Source: Idiomarina abyssalis
GTDB lineage: Bacteria > Pseudomonadota > Gammaproteobacteria > Enterobacterales > Alteromonadaceae
Assembly (NCBI RefSeq): GCF_900116625.1
Contig: NZ_FPBE01000002.1
Span: 272,963-336,962, forward strand
Direction of reading: 5' to 3'
DNA: 64,000 nt
Part shown: piece by piece, positions 28,791 to 36,907 of the stretch
Layout of the letters: every line of letters begins with the position of its first letter
Position numbering within the stretch: the stretch's first letter is position 1
The notes under the pieces: model-generated
What the model saw: only the letters and a program-made list of their open reading frames with translations
Told to the model about the DNA's origin: nothing
The model's database searches: none
Made by a program: the position numbers and the translations under genes

Positions 28791-28819
28791 AAAAAAACCT
28801 CACAAAAAATTGTGAGGTT
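28791..28819 (-). terminator. erpA terminator overlapping the pepQ ribosome binding site
   Basis: On the minus strand AACCTCACAA, a four-base loop and TTGTGAGGTT form a 10-bp perfect stem (28796-28805 with 28810-28819), followed by seven T (28797-28791) and then directly the pepQ ATG. GAGG in the 3' arm is seven bases before that ATG, the spacing of a ribosome binding site. Confidence 0.88.
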
Positions 28820-28873
28820 ATTCTAGCGGAAAAAGCGCAAACTTTCAGCCGCTCAAGTCTATTGGGGCAGGCG

Positions 28874-29224
28874 TTAAATCGAAAAGCTGGACCCACAACC
28901 GCAGGTCGTGGTTGCATTGGGGTTGTCAACGAAAAAGCGAGAGCCCTGCAGCCCTTCTTCGTAACTGACCACACCGCCCATCAGATATTGTAAACTCATA
29001 GGGTCAACCAATAGCGTAACGCCATTTTTCTCTATTTCCATGTCACCCGGGTTTTTCTTTTCATCAAAGGTAAAACCGTACTGGAAGCCAGAGCATCCGC
29101 CTCCGGTTACGTAAACACGCAACTTCAAATTTGGGTTTTCTTCTTCAGCAATCAGCTTACCCACTTTGCTTGCCGCTTGCTCAGTAAACTCAATCGGCAT
29201 CGCCTGTTCTGCTGCACTGCTCAT
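28874..29224 (-). CDS. erpA: Iron-sulfur cluster insertion protein ErpA
   Basis: A-type carrier delivering Fe-S clusters to apoproteins, essential in E. coli for IspG/IspH. 116 aa. The three ligand cysteines are present in [10 protein letters not shown] and the C-terminal [11 protein letters not shown]. The ATG at 29224 is a normal family start. It is followed by a strong terminator before pepQ. Confidence 0.97.
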   Translation of the reverse strand: MSSAAEQAMPIEFTEQAASKVGKLIAEEENPNLKLRVYVTGGGCSGFQYGFTFDEKKNPGDMEIEKNGVTLLVDPMSLQYLMGGVVSYEEGLQGSRFFVDNPNATTTCGCGSSFSI

Positions 29225-29280
29225 GATTTCTCTACCTTCGTTGAACTCTACGGCTATTTTCTCTTACCTGAGTATTTTGG

Positions 29281-30027
29281 TCAAGTATCGCCATCGCTCC
29301 GCACACCAGGGGTTGTTTCATTACGGCTAATTTCTTTCCAGAAAAAAGCTCTGTCCAGGGTTCCTTTGCCACCTTTGGTTAACCGAACCCTAACTTCAAC
29401 CCGCTCAGGGGCCAGGCCCTCCGGCATAAAAAAGTCTCCCTCATACAGCGAAAAGTAGCGCATTGAAAAGCTGCGGTCGTCGTCGCCAATGTTCGCCAGA
29501 TCTAATAAGTCGTAACGCTTTTTTTCTCCGTCGATGCGACCTATAAGCTCGACTGTCACATTACCCTGAACGAAATTACGGCGTTGTTCTATCTGCAATA
29601 ACGCGAGAGAGAAGTGAAAGTGATTCTCAGAACGGTTCGCGGTGACAGTCAGCGAGTCAATAGTAACCCCGCTTTCCTGCAACTCCGGCGCCATAATTTT
29701 CTGATAGAAAGCTAAGTCGCGTCGCAGCCCATAATTATCGTTTTGCAGTGCGGACAGCTCGTCCTGCAGGCTTTGGTTCGCTGAACGTTCAATGTCCAAT
29801 TCAACCTGCAGCACATGTCTCTGATATTCCATTTGCTCTAGTCGCTGATACAGCTGATCTAACTGCTCTTCCTGTTCTGCAACTTCTTCCTTTAACGCCT
29901 GCGCGTGCCATACACCAGCCAAATACGCCAGGTAGACAACCAAAACGGCAGCCAGGATCATTACTAAAAATACCGGGAAGGCTCCCCAGCGCTGTTGCCA
30001 GTATTTCAGGTTAAAATAGGGCTTCAT
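29281..30027 (-). CDS. Single-pass membrane coiled-coil protein, DUF6776-like
   Basis: 248 aa. A membrane segment at about 17-40 (FPVFLVMILAAVLVVYLAYLAG) is followed by a Glu/Gln/Leu heptad-rich coiled coil at about 45-105 and a C-terminal beta-rich domain, probably periplasmic. This resembles the family annotated DUF6776 next to erpA in other gammaproteobacteria; that assignment is from memory of architecture. Function unknown. It is upstream of erpA on the same strand and divergent from the CLC gene. Confidence 0.7.
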   Translation of the reverse strand: MKPYFNLKYWQQRWGAFPVFLVMILAAVLVVYLAYLAGVWHAQALKEEVAEQEEQLDQLYQRLEQMEYQRHVLQVELDIERSANQSLQDELSALQNDNYGLRRDLAFYQKIMAPELQESGVTIDSLTVTANRSENHFHFSLALLQIEQRRNFVQGNVTVELIGRIDGEKKRYDLLDLANIGDDDRSFSMRYFSLYEGDFFMPEGLAPERVEVRVRLTKGGKGTLDRAFFWKEISRNETTPGVRSDGDT

Positions 30028-30123
30028 AACTTCCAGCTCATTTCCATCAAGCGTTTATGCTGATATGTTATTGATAAATATGCAAGCGTCATCCCACGGT
30101 TTAAGGTAAGGATCGTATTTCAA

Positions 30124-31818
30124 ATGGCCACTAGCTCCGTACTCCGGCAACAACTGCGAAAACAACTGGCGACGCCCTCTACGACTATCGCAATTTGTTT
30201 AATGGGCCTGGCCGGCGGTATTCTGGCAGCACTCATGATTGCCGGTTTTCGGTTCGCCATAGAGCAAGGCGCCTATCTTGTCGGTAATGACAGCTATTGG
30301 CAACAGCCTTTACCAACTACTTACCGCTTTTTACTCCCGGTTGTTGCGGCTGTCATGATTTATATTCTGTTCAGGCTTTCAGGGTCAAAGCATGTTCGAA
30401 TGGGCATACCTTACGTTATTCACCGCATGAAGCAGCATTACGGTATGCTGCCCTGGCGCAGCACGGTGAATCAGTTCTTCGGCGGTATTATTGCACTGGT
30501 TGCGGGATTTAGTGTTGGCCGAGAAGGTCCCGCCGTTCATTTAGGCGCTGCGGCTGCAACCTGGCTGGGCTTTCATTTTGATGCACCAAAAAATGCCGTT
30601 CGCACCCTGGCGGCCTGTGGTATTGCAGCTGCAATAGCTGCATCCTTCAATACCCCTTTGGCCGCTATGATTCTGGTTATGGAAGTGGTTCTGCGGGAAT
30701 ATAAGGTTCATGTTTTCATCCCGGTTATGCTCTCGGCGGTTGCCGGCTCGCTGATAACTGAAGAGATTTTTGGTGTTGCCTCCGAATTAGCCGTTTTGTC
30801 TGCACAGGATATTCCGACCACGCAACTGCCCTGGGTCGTATTGCTTGGTGTCGTTCTTGGGTTAGTCGGCGTAATGTTTAAAAAACTGATGCTGGATGTC
30901 ATGGAAACGGTCAAGGACATGTCGTTGTTTACCCGTTTATTATTTGCCGGACTTATCACCGCCATGCTTGCTGTCATTATACCCACCAGTTTAGGCCCGG
31001 GGCTTACCGCCATTGAGCAGGTGCTGAATCATCAAGGTCAAATGTCATTACTGGTCACCTTACTGATTGCCAAACTCTTTGCTTCTGCGATTGCATTAGG
31101 TATGGGCATACCTGGTGGGTTAATCGGTGCTGTATTTGGAATAGGCGCTATTATTGCGGCGGTATTCGTAGGGGCTGTCAATGGTCTCGGTATTCAGCAG
31201 GGTCTCTCTTTTGACAGCTTCATCTTGTTGGGTATGGCAGGCATTTTGGCAGCCTGTATTCACGCCCCCATGGCAGCTCTTCTGGCTATCGTTGAATTGT
31301 CCCGTAGCGTTGAAATTATTATTCCGGCTATGTTGGTTATTGTGCCCGCTTATCTGATATCCAGCCAGTTACTCAAATCCAAGTCGATTTTTATTGCCCA
31401 ACTTGACCTTCAGAACTTGCCCTATCAACTTGCGCCAGTGCATGTTGCTCTGCAAAAAACGGGGGTTGAAAACGTTATGGAAACCGACTTTAAACTCCTG
31501 CTTGAACCGACTCAAAATGAACTGGTTGACGCATTAGAATCAGCACAGGCAAAAACCGTTATCGTAATGTCGGTCGATGAAGAAAATCAGGCCCTTTACC
31601 GACTCGTATCCTATGATATCAATGCCGGTGACAGCCCAAGCCTGAGCTATACGCCAATTAAAGGAATTCGGGTAACCTCTACTTTGGCTGAAGTTTATGA
31701 TGAAATAGGCCAGCAAAGACGAGGCGCCGTATTTGTTTATGAAACAGATGACGGACAACCTTGTGGAATTGTCACCTGGGAAATAGTCCGTAAAGCCTTA
31801 CAGAGAGAGCTCGCATGA
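30124..31818 (+). CDS. CLC-family chloride channel/transporter with altered ion-path residues
   Basis: Polytopic inner-membrane CLC protein, 564 aa, with a C-terminal CBS-like tail after residue 430. GREGPAVHL keeps the external gating glutamate (E134, equivalent to E148 of EcClC). By ungapped alignment from GIP to GREGP, the central chloride serine of GSGIP is Met93 (RMGIP). The internal proton glutamate E203 corresponds to Val188 (FNTPLAAMILVMEV). KSIFIAQL has Phe where EcClC has Tyr445. AAGGA precedes the ATG. hemJ overlaps its stop (ATGA). Transport mode cannot be told from sequence. Confidence 0.88.
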   Translation: MATSSVLRQQLRKQLATPSTTIAICLMGLAGGILAALMIAGFRFAIEQGAYLVGNDSYWQQPLPTTYRFLLPVVAAVMIYILFRLSGSKHVRMGIPYVIHRMKQHYGMLPWRSTVNQFFGGIIALVAGFSVGREGPAVHLGAAAATWLGFHFDAPKNAVRTLAACGIAAAIAASFNTPLAAMILVMEVVLREYKVHVFIPVMLSAVAGSLITEEIFGVASELAVLSAQDIPTTQLPWVVLLGVVLGLVGVMFKKLMLDVMETVKDMSLFTRLLFAGLITAMLAVIIPTSLGPGLTAIEQVLNHQGQMSLLVTLLIAKLFASAIALGMGIPGGLIGAVFGIGAIIAAVFVGAVNGLGIQQGLSFDSFILLGMAGILAACIHAPMAALLAIVELSRSVEIIIPAMLVIVPAYLISSQLLKSKSIFIAQLDLQNLPYQLAPVHVALQKTGVENVMETDFKLLLEPTQNELVDALESAQAKTVIVMSVDEENQALYRLVSYDINAGDSPSLSYTPIKGIRVTSTLAEVYDEIGQQRRGAVFVYETDDGQPCGIVTWEIVRKALQRELA

Positions 31819-32246
31819 CGTGGATACTATGGGTTAAAGCCCTGCACATTGCCTTTATGGTTGCCTGGTTCGCTGGCATTTTTTATTTGCCACGCTTGTT
31901 TGTTTATCACGCAATGAATACAAAACCAGCTGTCGACGAGCAGCTCTGCGTCATGGAAAGGCGACTGCTGTATTTTGTCACGCCTTTCGCTATTCTTACC
32001 CTCATTTTCGGCGTTGTGCTGATTTTTGCTTATGGTTCGGCCTGGTTTGCCGCCAGTGGCTGGATGCACACTAAGCTGGTGTTGGTACTGTTGCTTTATA
32101 TCTATCACGGCTACTGCTTTAAGCTGCTTAAAGACTTTAAAACCGGTAATAACCGCCGTAGCCATCGATTTTACCGTGTTTTTAACGAGCTCCCGGTACT
32201 GGCGCTGTTCGCGATCATAATTTTGGCCGTGGTTAAGCCTTATTAG
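31815..32246 (+). CDS. hemJ: Protoporphyrinogen IX oxidase HemJ
   Basis: Membrane-bound UPF0093-family enzyme for the penultimate heme step, oxidising protoporphyrinogen IX. 143 aa, four hydrophobic segments. The conserved His is in VKALHIAFMVAWFAGIFYLPRLFVYH, and the TKLVLVLLLYIYHGYC segment is typical. It overlaps the CLC gene by ATGA. Another heme gene, hemL, lies 1.1 kb downstream with pyrB between them. Confidence 0.92.
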   Translation: MTWILWVKALHIAFMVAWFAGIFYLPRLFVYHAMNTKPAVDEQLCVMERRLLYFVTPFAILTLIFGVVLIFAYGSAWFAASGWMHTKLVLVLLLYIYHGYCFKLLKDFKTGNNRRSHRFYRVFNELPVLALFAIIILAVVKPY

Positions 32247-32267
32247 ATTCTCTTGTGCCACATGATT

Positions 32268-32276
32268 TGCTATAGT
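32268..32276 (+). promoter_or_regulatory. Candidate extended -10 promoter of pyrB
   Basis: TGC directly precedes TATAGT (32271-32276), an extended -10 element. No good -35 is visible at the matching distance, which fits this promoter class. Transcription would begin near 32283, at or inside the 5' arm of the leader hairpin, so the hairpin would require a slightly earlier start. Confidence 0.4.
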
Positions 32277-32310
32277 GTGCGCCCAGTGACATTCTGCGGC
32301 AGAGGCGCAC
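32277..32310 (+). promoter_or_regulatory. pyrB leader inverted repeat
   Basis: GTGCGCC (32277-32283) and GGCGCAC (32304-32310) form a 7-bp stem with CTGC/GCAG inside. The right arm contains part of AGAGG (32301-32305), the only ribosome-binding-like sequence before the pyrB ATG at 32317. No U-tract follows, so it is not an attenuator of the E. coli pyrBI type. It could equally be a DNA operator. Confidence 0.35.
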
Positions 32311-32316
32311 CTAAAG

Positions 32317-33330
32317 ATGAATTTCACCGGCTCCAATATTCTTTCTGTAAACCAGTTCGATCGCGACAGTATTGATTATATTTTCTCCGTTGCTGACAAG
32401 ATGCAACCTTATGCAAGGCGCAAAACACGCACCCGCGTTCTCGACGGCGCTATTCTCGGCAACCTGTTCTTTGAACCATCTACCCGTACCCGGGTCAGTT
32501 TTGGTACTGCGTTCAACCTGCTAGGGGGCGAAGTACGCGAAACCACCGGAATGGAAAGTTCTGCCATAGCCAAAGGTGAGTCGCTTTACGACACCGCCCG
32601 TGTGCTAAGCAGTTACAGTGACGTTATTGCTATGCGCCACCCAAAGTCTGGCTCAGTGAGAGAGTTTGCCGAAGGCAGCCGGGTGCCTGTCATTAACGGC
32701 GGTGACGGAGCAAACGAGCACCCCACGCAGGCACTACTGGATCTTTACACCATTCAAAAAGAGCTGGCATATCATCAACAAAGCATTGATAACATGCACA
32801 TTTGCATGATTGGCGATTTAAAATACGGACGTACAGTTCACTCGCTGTCGACGCTGCTATCCATGTACAAAAATATTAAGTTCACTTTAATTTCTCCACG
32901 TGAACTTTCTATGCCGGGCTCCGTATTAGATACGCTGGAAAACGCAGGTCACCGTGTCACTGTCACAGAAAAGGTCGACGGTATTGTCGACGCTGATATT
33001 GTCTATCAGACTCGCATTCAGCAAGAGCGTTTTGCCAGCCCGGAAGACGCTGATCAGTATCGCGGTAAGTTTCGTTTAAACCAGGATATATATACTAAGC
33101 ACTACAAACCCAACACCGTCATCATGCACCCTCTGCCGCGAGATTCCCGCGCCGAGGCAAATGAACTGGATAATGACTTAAACCAAAACCCCAACCTGGC
33201 TATTTTCCGCCAGGCAGACAACGGCGTATTAATTCGTATGGCTCTGTTTGCATTAACACTTGGGGTCGTTGATCAAGTTGATAAACACCAATGTGAGGTC
33301 AACTGGTACAGCGAGAAAAGCCAACAGTAA
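32317..33330 (+). CDS. pyrB: Aspartate carbamoyltransferase, catalytic chain
   Basis: Catalyses carbamoyl-phosphate plus aspartate to carbamoyl-aspartate, the committed step of pyrimidine synthesis. 337 aa, about 25 longer than E. coli PyrB. Motifs: FFEPSTRTRVSFGTAF for carbamoyl-phosphate, NGGDGANEHPTQALLD, MHPLPRD. The extra length is mainly a C-terminal tail after VLIRMALFALTLG that ends in a Cys- and Trp-containing stretch. No pyrI follows; the next gene is hemL, so the enzyme is either unregulated by PyrI or PyrI is encoded elsewhere. Confidence 0.96.
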   Translation: MNFTGSNILSVNQFDRDSIDYIFSVADKMQPYARRKTRTRVLDGAILGNLFFEPSTRTRVSFGTAFNLLGGEVRETTGMESSAIAKGESLYDTARVLSSYSDVIAMRHPKSGSVREFAEGSRVPVINGGDGANEHPTQALLDLYTIQKELAYHQQSIDNMHICMIGDLKYGRTVHSLSTLLSMYKNIKFTLISPRELSMPGSVLDTLENAGHRVTVTEKVDGIVDADIVYQTRIQQERFASPEDADQYRGKFRLNQDIYTKHYKPNTVIMHPLPRDSRAEANELDNDLNQNPNLAIFRQADNGVLIRMALFALTLGVVDQVDKHQCEVNWYSEKSQQ

Positions 33331-33345
33331 AGAGGTAGTTACGAC

Positions 33346-34629
33346 ATGAGTCGCTCAGAAGAATTATACACTCAAGCACAAATCAGTATTCCTGGCGGCG
33401 TTAACTCGCCGGTTCGGGCTTTTAATGGCGTTGGTGGTACACCCATCTTCTTTGAGCGCGCTGAAGGCGCTTATATGTTCGATGCTGACGGCAAACGTTA
33501 CATAGACTACGTTGGCTCCTGGGGACCTATGATTCTGGGCCACAACCATCCGGCAGTTTTAGAGGCGACTCTGCAAGCGGCCAAGCGAGGCTTAAGCTTC
33601 GGAACGCCGACAGAAGTTGAAATCACTATGGCGGAAACTATCCGCAAAATTGTGCCTTCAATTGAAAAAGTGCGTATGGTGAATTCTGGTACAGAAGCAA
33701 CCATGACCGCTATTCGCCTGGCCCGAGGCTATACCGGCCGGGATAAAATTCTGAAGTTTGAAGGTAACTACCATGGTCACGCTGATTCATTGCTGGTTAA
33801 AGCCGGTTCAGGTGCTTTGACTCTGGGTGTACCTAATTCGCCCGGCATCCCGGAAGACTTTGCCAAACACACCCTAACTGTGAATTACAACGATATTGAA
33901 TCAGTGAAAAAAGTTTTTGCTGAAATGGGTGACGAAATTGCCTGTATTATTGTTGAACCTGTCGCCGGAAACATGAACTGCATTCCTCCGGTTGAAGGCT
34001 TTCTGGAAGGTTTACGCAGCATTTGCGACGATCACGGTTCGGTATTAATTTTTGACGAAGTTATGACCGGTTTCCGTGTAGCACCTGGCGGGGCCCAGGA
34101 GCGTTACAACATAAAGCCTGACCTGACTACTTTGGGTAAAGTTATTGGCGGCGGTATGCCGGTTGGTGCCTTTGGCGGCAAAAAGGAAGTGATGGACTAC
34201 ATTGCCCCGGTCGGCCCTGTTTATCAGGCCGGTACGTTATCGGGTAACCCTGTTGCTATGGCTGCAGGCTTAGCGGCTTTACAACAATTATCAACACCAG
34301 GGTTATACGACCAGCTTTATCAGCGAGTTGACACTTTACTCAACGGACTACAGGAACGTGCTGACCGTGCCGGAGTTCCAATGACCACCAGCCGTGCCGG
34401 CTCCATGTTTGGTTTCTTCTTTACCGAAGAACCTGAAGTCACAACCTTTACACAGGCGACCCAGTGCAACATGGAACACTTCAAAACTTTCTATCACGCC
34501 ATGTTAGAGCAAGGAGTGTATTTGGCACCGTCAGCCTTCGAAGGCGGCTTTATGTCTGCGGCACACAGTGAAGAAGATATTCAGCAGACCCTGGATGCCG
34601 CTGAAAAAGCTTTCGCTAAATTGCTTTAG
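33346..34629 (+). CDS. hemL: Glutamate-1-semialdehyde 2,1-aminomutase
   Basis: PLP enzyme forming 5-aminolevulinate in the C5 heme pathway. 427 aa. N-terminal [33 protein letters not shown], the [14 protein letters not shown] loop and the PLP lysine in [18 protein letters not shown] are all present. AGAGG lies upstream of the ATG. It converges with mrcB, leaving 10 bp between stops and no obvious terminator. Confidence 0.98.
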   Translation: MSRSEELYTQAQISIPGGVNSPVRAFNGVGGTPIFFERAEGAYMFDADGKRYIDYVGSWGPMILGHNHPAVLEATLQAAKRGLSFGTPTEVEITMAETIRKIVPSIEKVRMVNSGTEATMTAIRLARGYTGRDKILKFEGNYHGHADSLLVKAGSGALTLGVPNSPGIPEDFAKHTLTVNYNDIESVKKVFAEMGDEIACIIVEPVAGNMNCIPPVEGFLEGLRSICDDHGSVLIFDEVMTGFRVAPGGAQERYNIKPDLTTLGKVIGGGMPVGAFGGKKEVMDYIAPVGPVYQAGTLSGNPVAMAAGLAALQQLSTPGLYDQLYQRVDTLLNGLQERADRAGVPMTTSRAGSMFGFFFTEEPEVTTFTQATQCNMEHFKTFYHAMLEQGVYLAPSAFEGGFMSAAHSEEDIQQTLDAAEKAFAKLL

Positions 34630-34639
34630 TATTAGCTGA

Positions 34640-36907
34640 TTAGCCACCGAACAAACGTTCCCACCAGTTTTTCTCGCGGATATTACCGTCACAGGTAATA
34701 TCCTCGGGGAGTCTGACTTCCTCTGCCGGTAATTTACGACCATTATTACAATCCTCCGGAATTCTCTGTCCCGTAGTTGGGTGAAAATTCTGCATAAGCA
34801 AAGGTTCGGGTACGTCCAGCGCCATGCTCAACGGAGGCAGATACCCATAGAAGTCGGCGGCAACTTTCAGTGCTCCGCTGCTTCCCGTTAAACCAACGGG
34901 TTGGTTATCGTCCCGCCCTAACCAGACAGTCACAACTTGCTCTCCATCAACAGCCACAAACCAACTGTCACGGTAGTCATTCGTGGTGCCTGTTTTGCCA
35001 CCAACAATCTGTCCGGCCAGTGCACTTTGAAGCCGGCTGGCCGTGCCTTCAGCGACCACGCCGTGCAAGCCATAACGCGTCAAATAGGAAACGCTTTGGT
35101 CAAATACCTTCTTCTGTTCAGGTGTCTGACGACGGTATAAGACCTCTCCCTGATGAGTAGTAATTGAGGAGACCGCTGTTAAAGACTGGTAATGGCCATC
35201 ATTCATTAACGCGCTGTATATTCGCGCGACAGCCATGGGAGATAGCGAAGCAGAGCCCAGCGTCAATGATGGGTAGGCCTGTAACGGTGTTGTCACGCCT
35301 AACTCACGTAAGTACCGCACTAACTGGTCTATACCCACTTCCATACCAACCCTGACCGCGGGCAAGTTCCGCGACTGAACAAGCGCATCATAAAGCAGTA
35401 AGCTGCCACTAAATTCTTCATCATAATTCAGCGGCTGCCATTCTTTGCCGTTCTTATCGGACAGGGTAACAGGCTCATCAGCCACCGGCGTATTTAAACC
35501 TATGTTGGAGTCCTGCATAGCAGCAGCATAAATAACTGGTTTCATTAAGGAGCCAATGGGCCTTAAGGCCAACAACGCGCGGTTATAACCTATTGCCTGA
35601 CTCAAACGTCCCCCGGCCAGCGCAGTAACCGTCCCACGACGATAGTCAGCTACCACCATAGCGCCTTCTAATTTCTCATCCTCGCCATCTGCCATCAGCT
35701 TTTTTGCCAAGGAACGTTGCACTGCGTTTTGGGTGTCTACCTGAAGGTGAGTAAAGATCTTTAATCCGGTATCCTGCCAGTCTTCCGGTAAAACAATGCG
35801 TTTCATTTCACGCCGCACCAGATCCATATAATGTGGGTATGGGTGCTCGACCAAACGTCGACTCTCTTTAACATCGAGCTTTTGTTCAACAGCAGCAACA
35901 AAGTTGTCTTTACCGACTAAGTCATTCTCAAACATGACCTTAAGCACCGTGTCACGGCGCTCGCGAGCGCGCTCAGGGAAGCGCCTTGGGTCGTAATAGG
36001 AAGGTCCCTTTATCATCCCCACCATTAACGCAATCTCGCTCGGACTAAGCTCCTGAACCTGTTTACCAAAATAAAATTGACTGGCAAGTCCAATGCCATG
36101 AATGGCGTTGCTGCCATCCTGACCAAAATAAACCTCGTTCAGATAGGTCTCTAAAATTGTGTTTTTATCAAAGCGGTAATCAATCACCAGCGACATCATG
36201 GCTTCATGAAACTTACGCCACAGTGTTTGTTCTCTGGTCAGATAGATATTCTTAACCAGTTGCTGAGTAAGCGTTGAGCCGCCCTGTACCGTTCTGCCTG
36301 CTTTAAGGTTAGCAACCAGTGCCCGCAGAATAGACCAGGGGGACACTCCCTGGTGATGATAAAACTCCTGGTCTTCAACTTTCAGCAAAGTTTCAATGAG
36401 TAAGTTAGGAACCACCTCCAGACCAACTAACAAACGATCTTCTTTACTCAACGTGCTAATACGCCCTATCAATTCAGGTTCCAGTCGTAATCTTTCTAAC
36501 TCCCGACCACTAGGCCAGCTTTTCAACGACTCAATGCGCTCGCCCCGGAAGTTTACCTGCACTCGTTGAGCCATTTGCGGCCCGTCAGAAAAATCAAAAG
36601 GCCGACGGTGCACCATGACATTGCTTTCGCCGACCGAATAATACCCCGACTGTTCAGTGTTAGTGTTGCGCTGGTAACCCACCCGCTCCAGAATATCGAC
36701 TAACCTTTGTAAACGCATAGGGTGATTTTTTTCTAGTGTCACCTCACCAGCATAAACCAACGCCGGAGCCTGATAGCGCTCATTACTAAAATGACGGGAT
36801 AAGCTGGCATCGAGGTAAATCGCGTAAAGACCAATTACAGCGATAAGTACCAGCCCTATCTTAAAACTTGTCCAGAAAAGGTATTGAAACCACCGACTTT
36901 TAATCAC
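34640..36907 (-). CDS. mrcB: Bifunctional penicillin-binding protein 1B
   Basis: Class A PBP polymerising and cross-linking peptidoglycan. 755 aa: short cytoplasmic tail, TM at about 13-33, a UB2H-like region, glycosyltransferase domain with catalytic E178 in VEDQEFYHHQG and GGSTLTQQLVKN, then transpeptidase motifs SLMK (S453), SRN (~512) and KTGT (~638). The C-terminal tail is shorter than in E. coli and contains two cysteines (EDCNNGR, DITCDGN). It overlaps the hrpB stop (ATGA). Confidence 0.96.
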   Translation of the reverse strand: MIKSRWFQYLFWTSFKIGLVLIAVIGLYAIYLDASLSRHFSNERYQAPALVYAGEVTLEKNHPMRLQRLVDILERVGYQRNTNTEQSGYYSVGESNVMVHRRPFDFSDGPQMAQRVQVNFRGERIESLKSWPSGRELERLRLEPELIGRISTLSKEDRLLVGLEVVPNLLIETLLKVEDQEFYHHQGVSPWSILRALVANLKAGRTVQGGSTLTQQLVKNIYLTREQTLWRKFHEAMMSLVIDYRFDKNTILETYLNEVYFGQDGSNAIHGIGLASQFYFGKQVQELSPSEIALMVGMIKGPSYYDPRRFPERARERRDTVLKVMFENDLVGKDNFVAAVEQKLDVKESRRLVEHPYPHYMDLVRREMKRIVLPEDWQDTGLKIFTHLQVDTQNAVQRSLAKKLMADGEDEKLEGAMVVADYRRGTVTALAGGRLSQAIGYNRALLALRPIGSLMKPVIYAAAMQDSNIGLNTPVADEPVTLSDKNGKEWQPLNYDEEFSGSLLLYDALVQSRNLPAVRVGMEVGIDQLVRYLRELGVTTPLQAYPSLTLGSASLSPMAVARIYSALMNDGHYQSLTAVSSITTHQGEVLYRRQTPEQKKVFDQSVSYLTRYGLHGVVAEGTASRLQSALAGQIVGGKTGTTNDYRDSWFVAVDGEQVVTVWLGRDDNQPVGLTGSSGALKVAADFYGYLPPLSMALDVPEPLLMQNFHPTTGQRIPEDCNNGRKLPAEEVRLPEDITCDGNIREKNWWERLFGG

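Noticed and set aside
31827..32336. 169-aa open frame antisense to hemJ
   Set aside because: It is a shadow of hemJ and the pyrB leader; composition and lack of motifs argue against coding.
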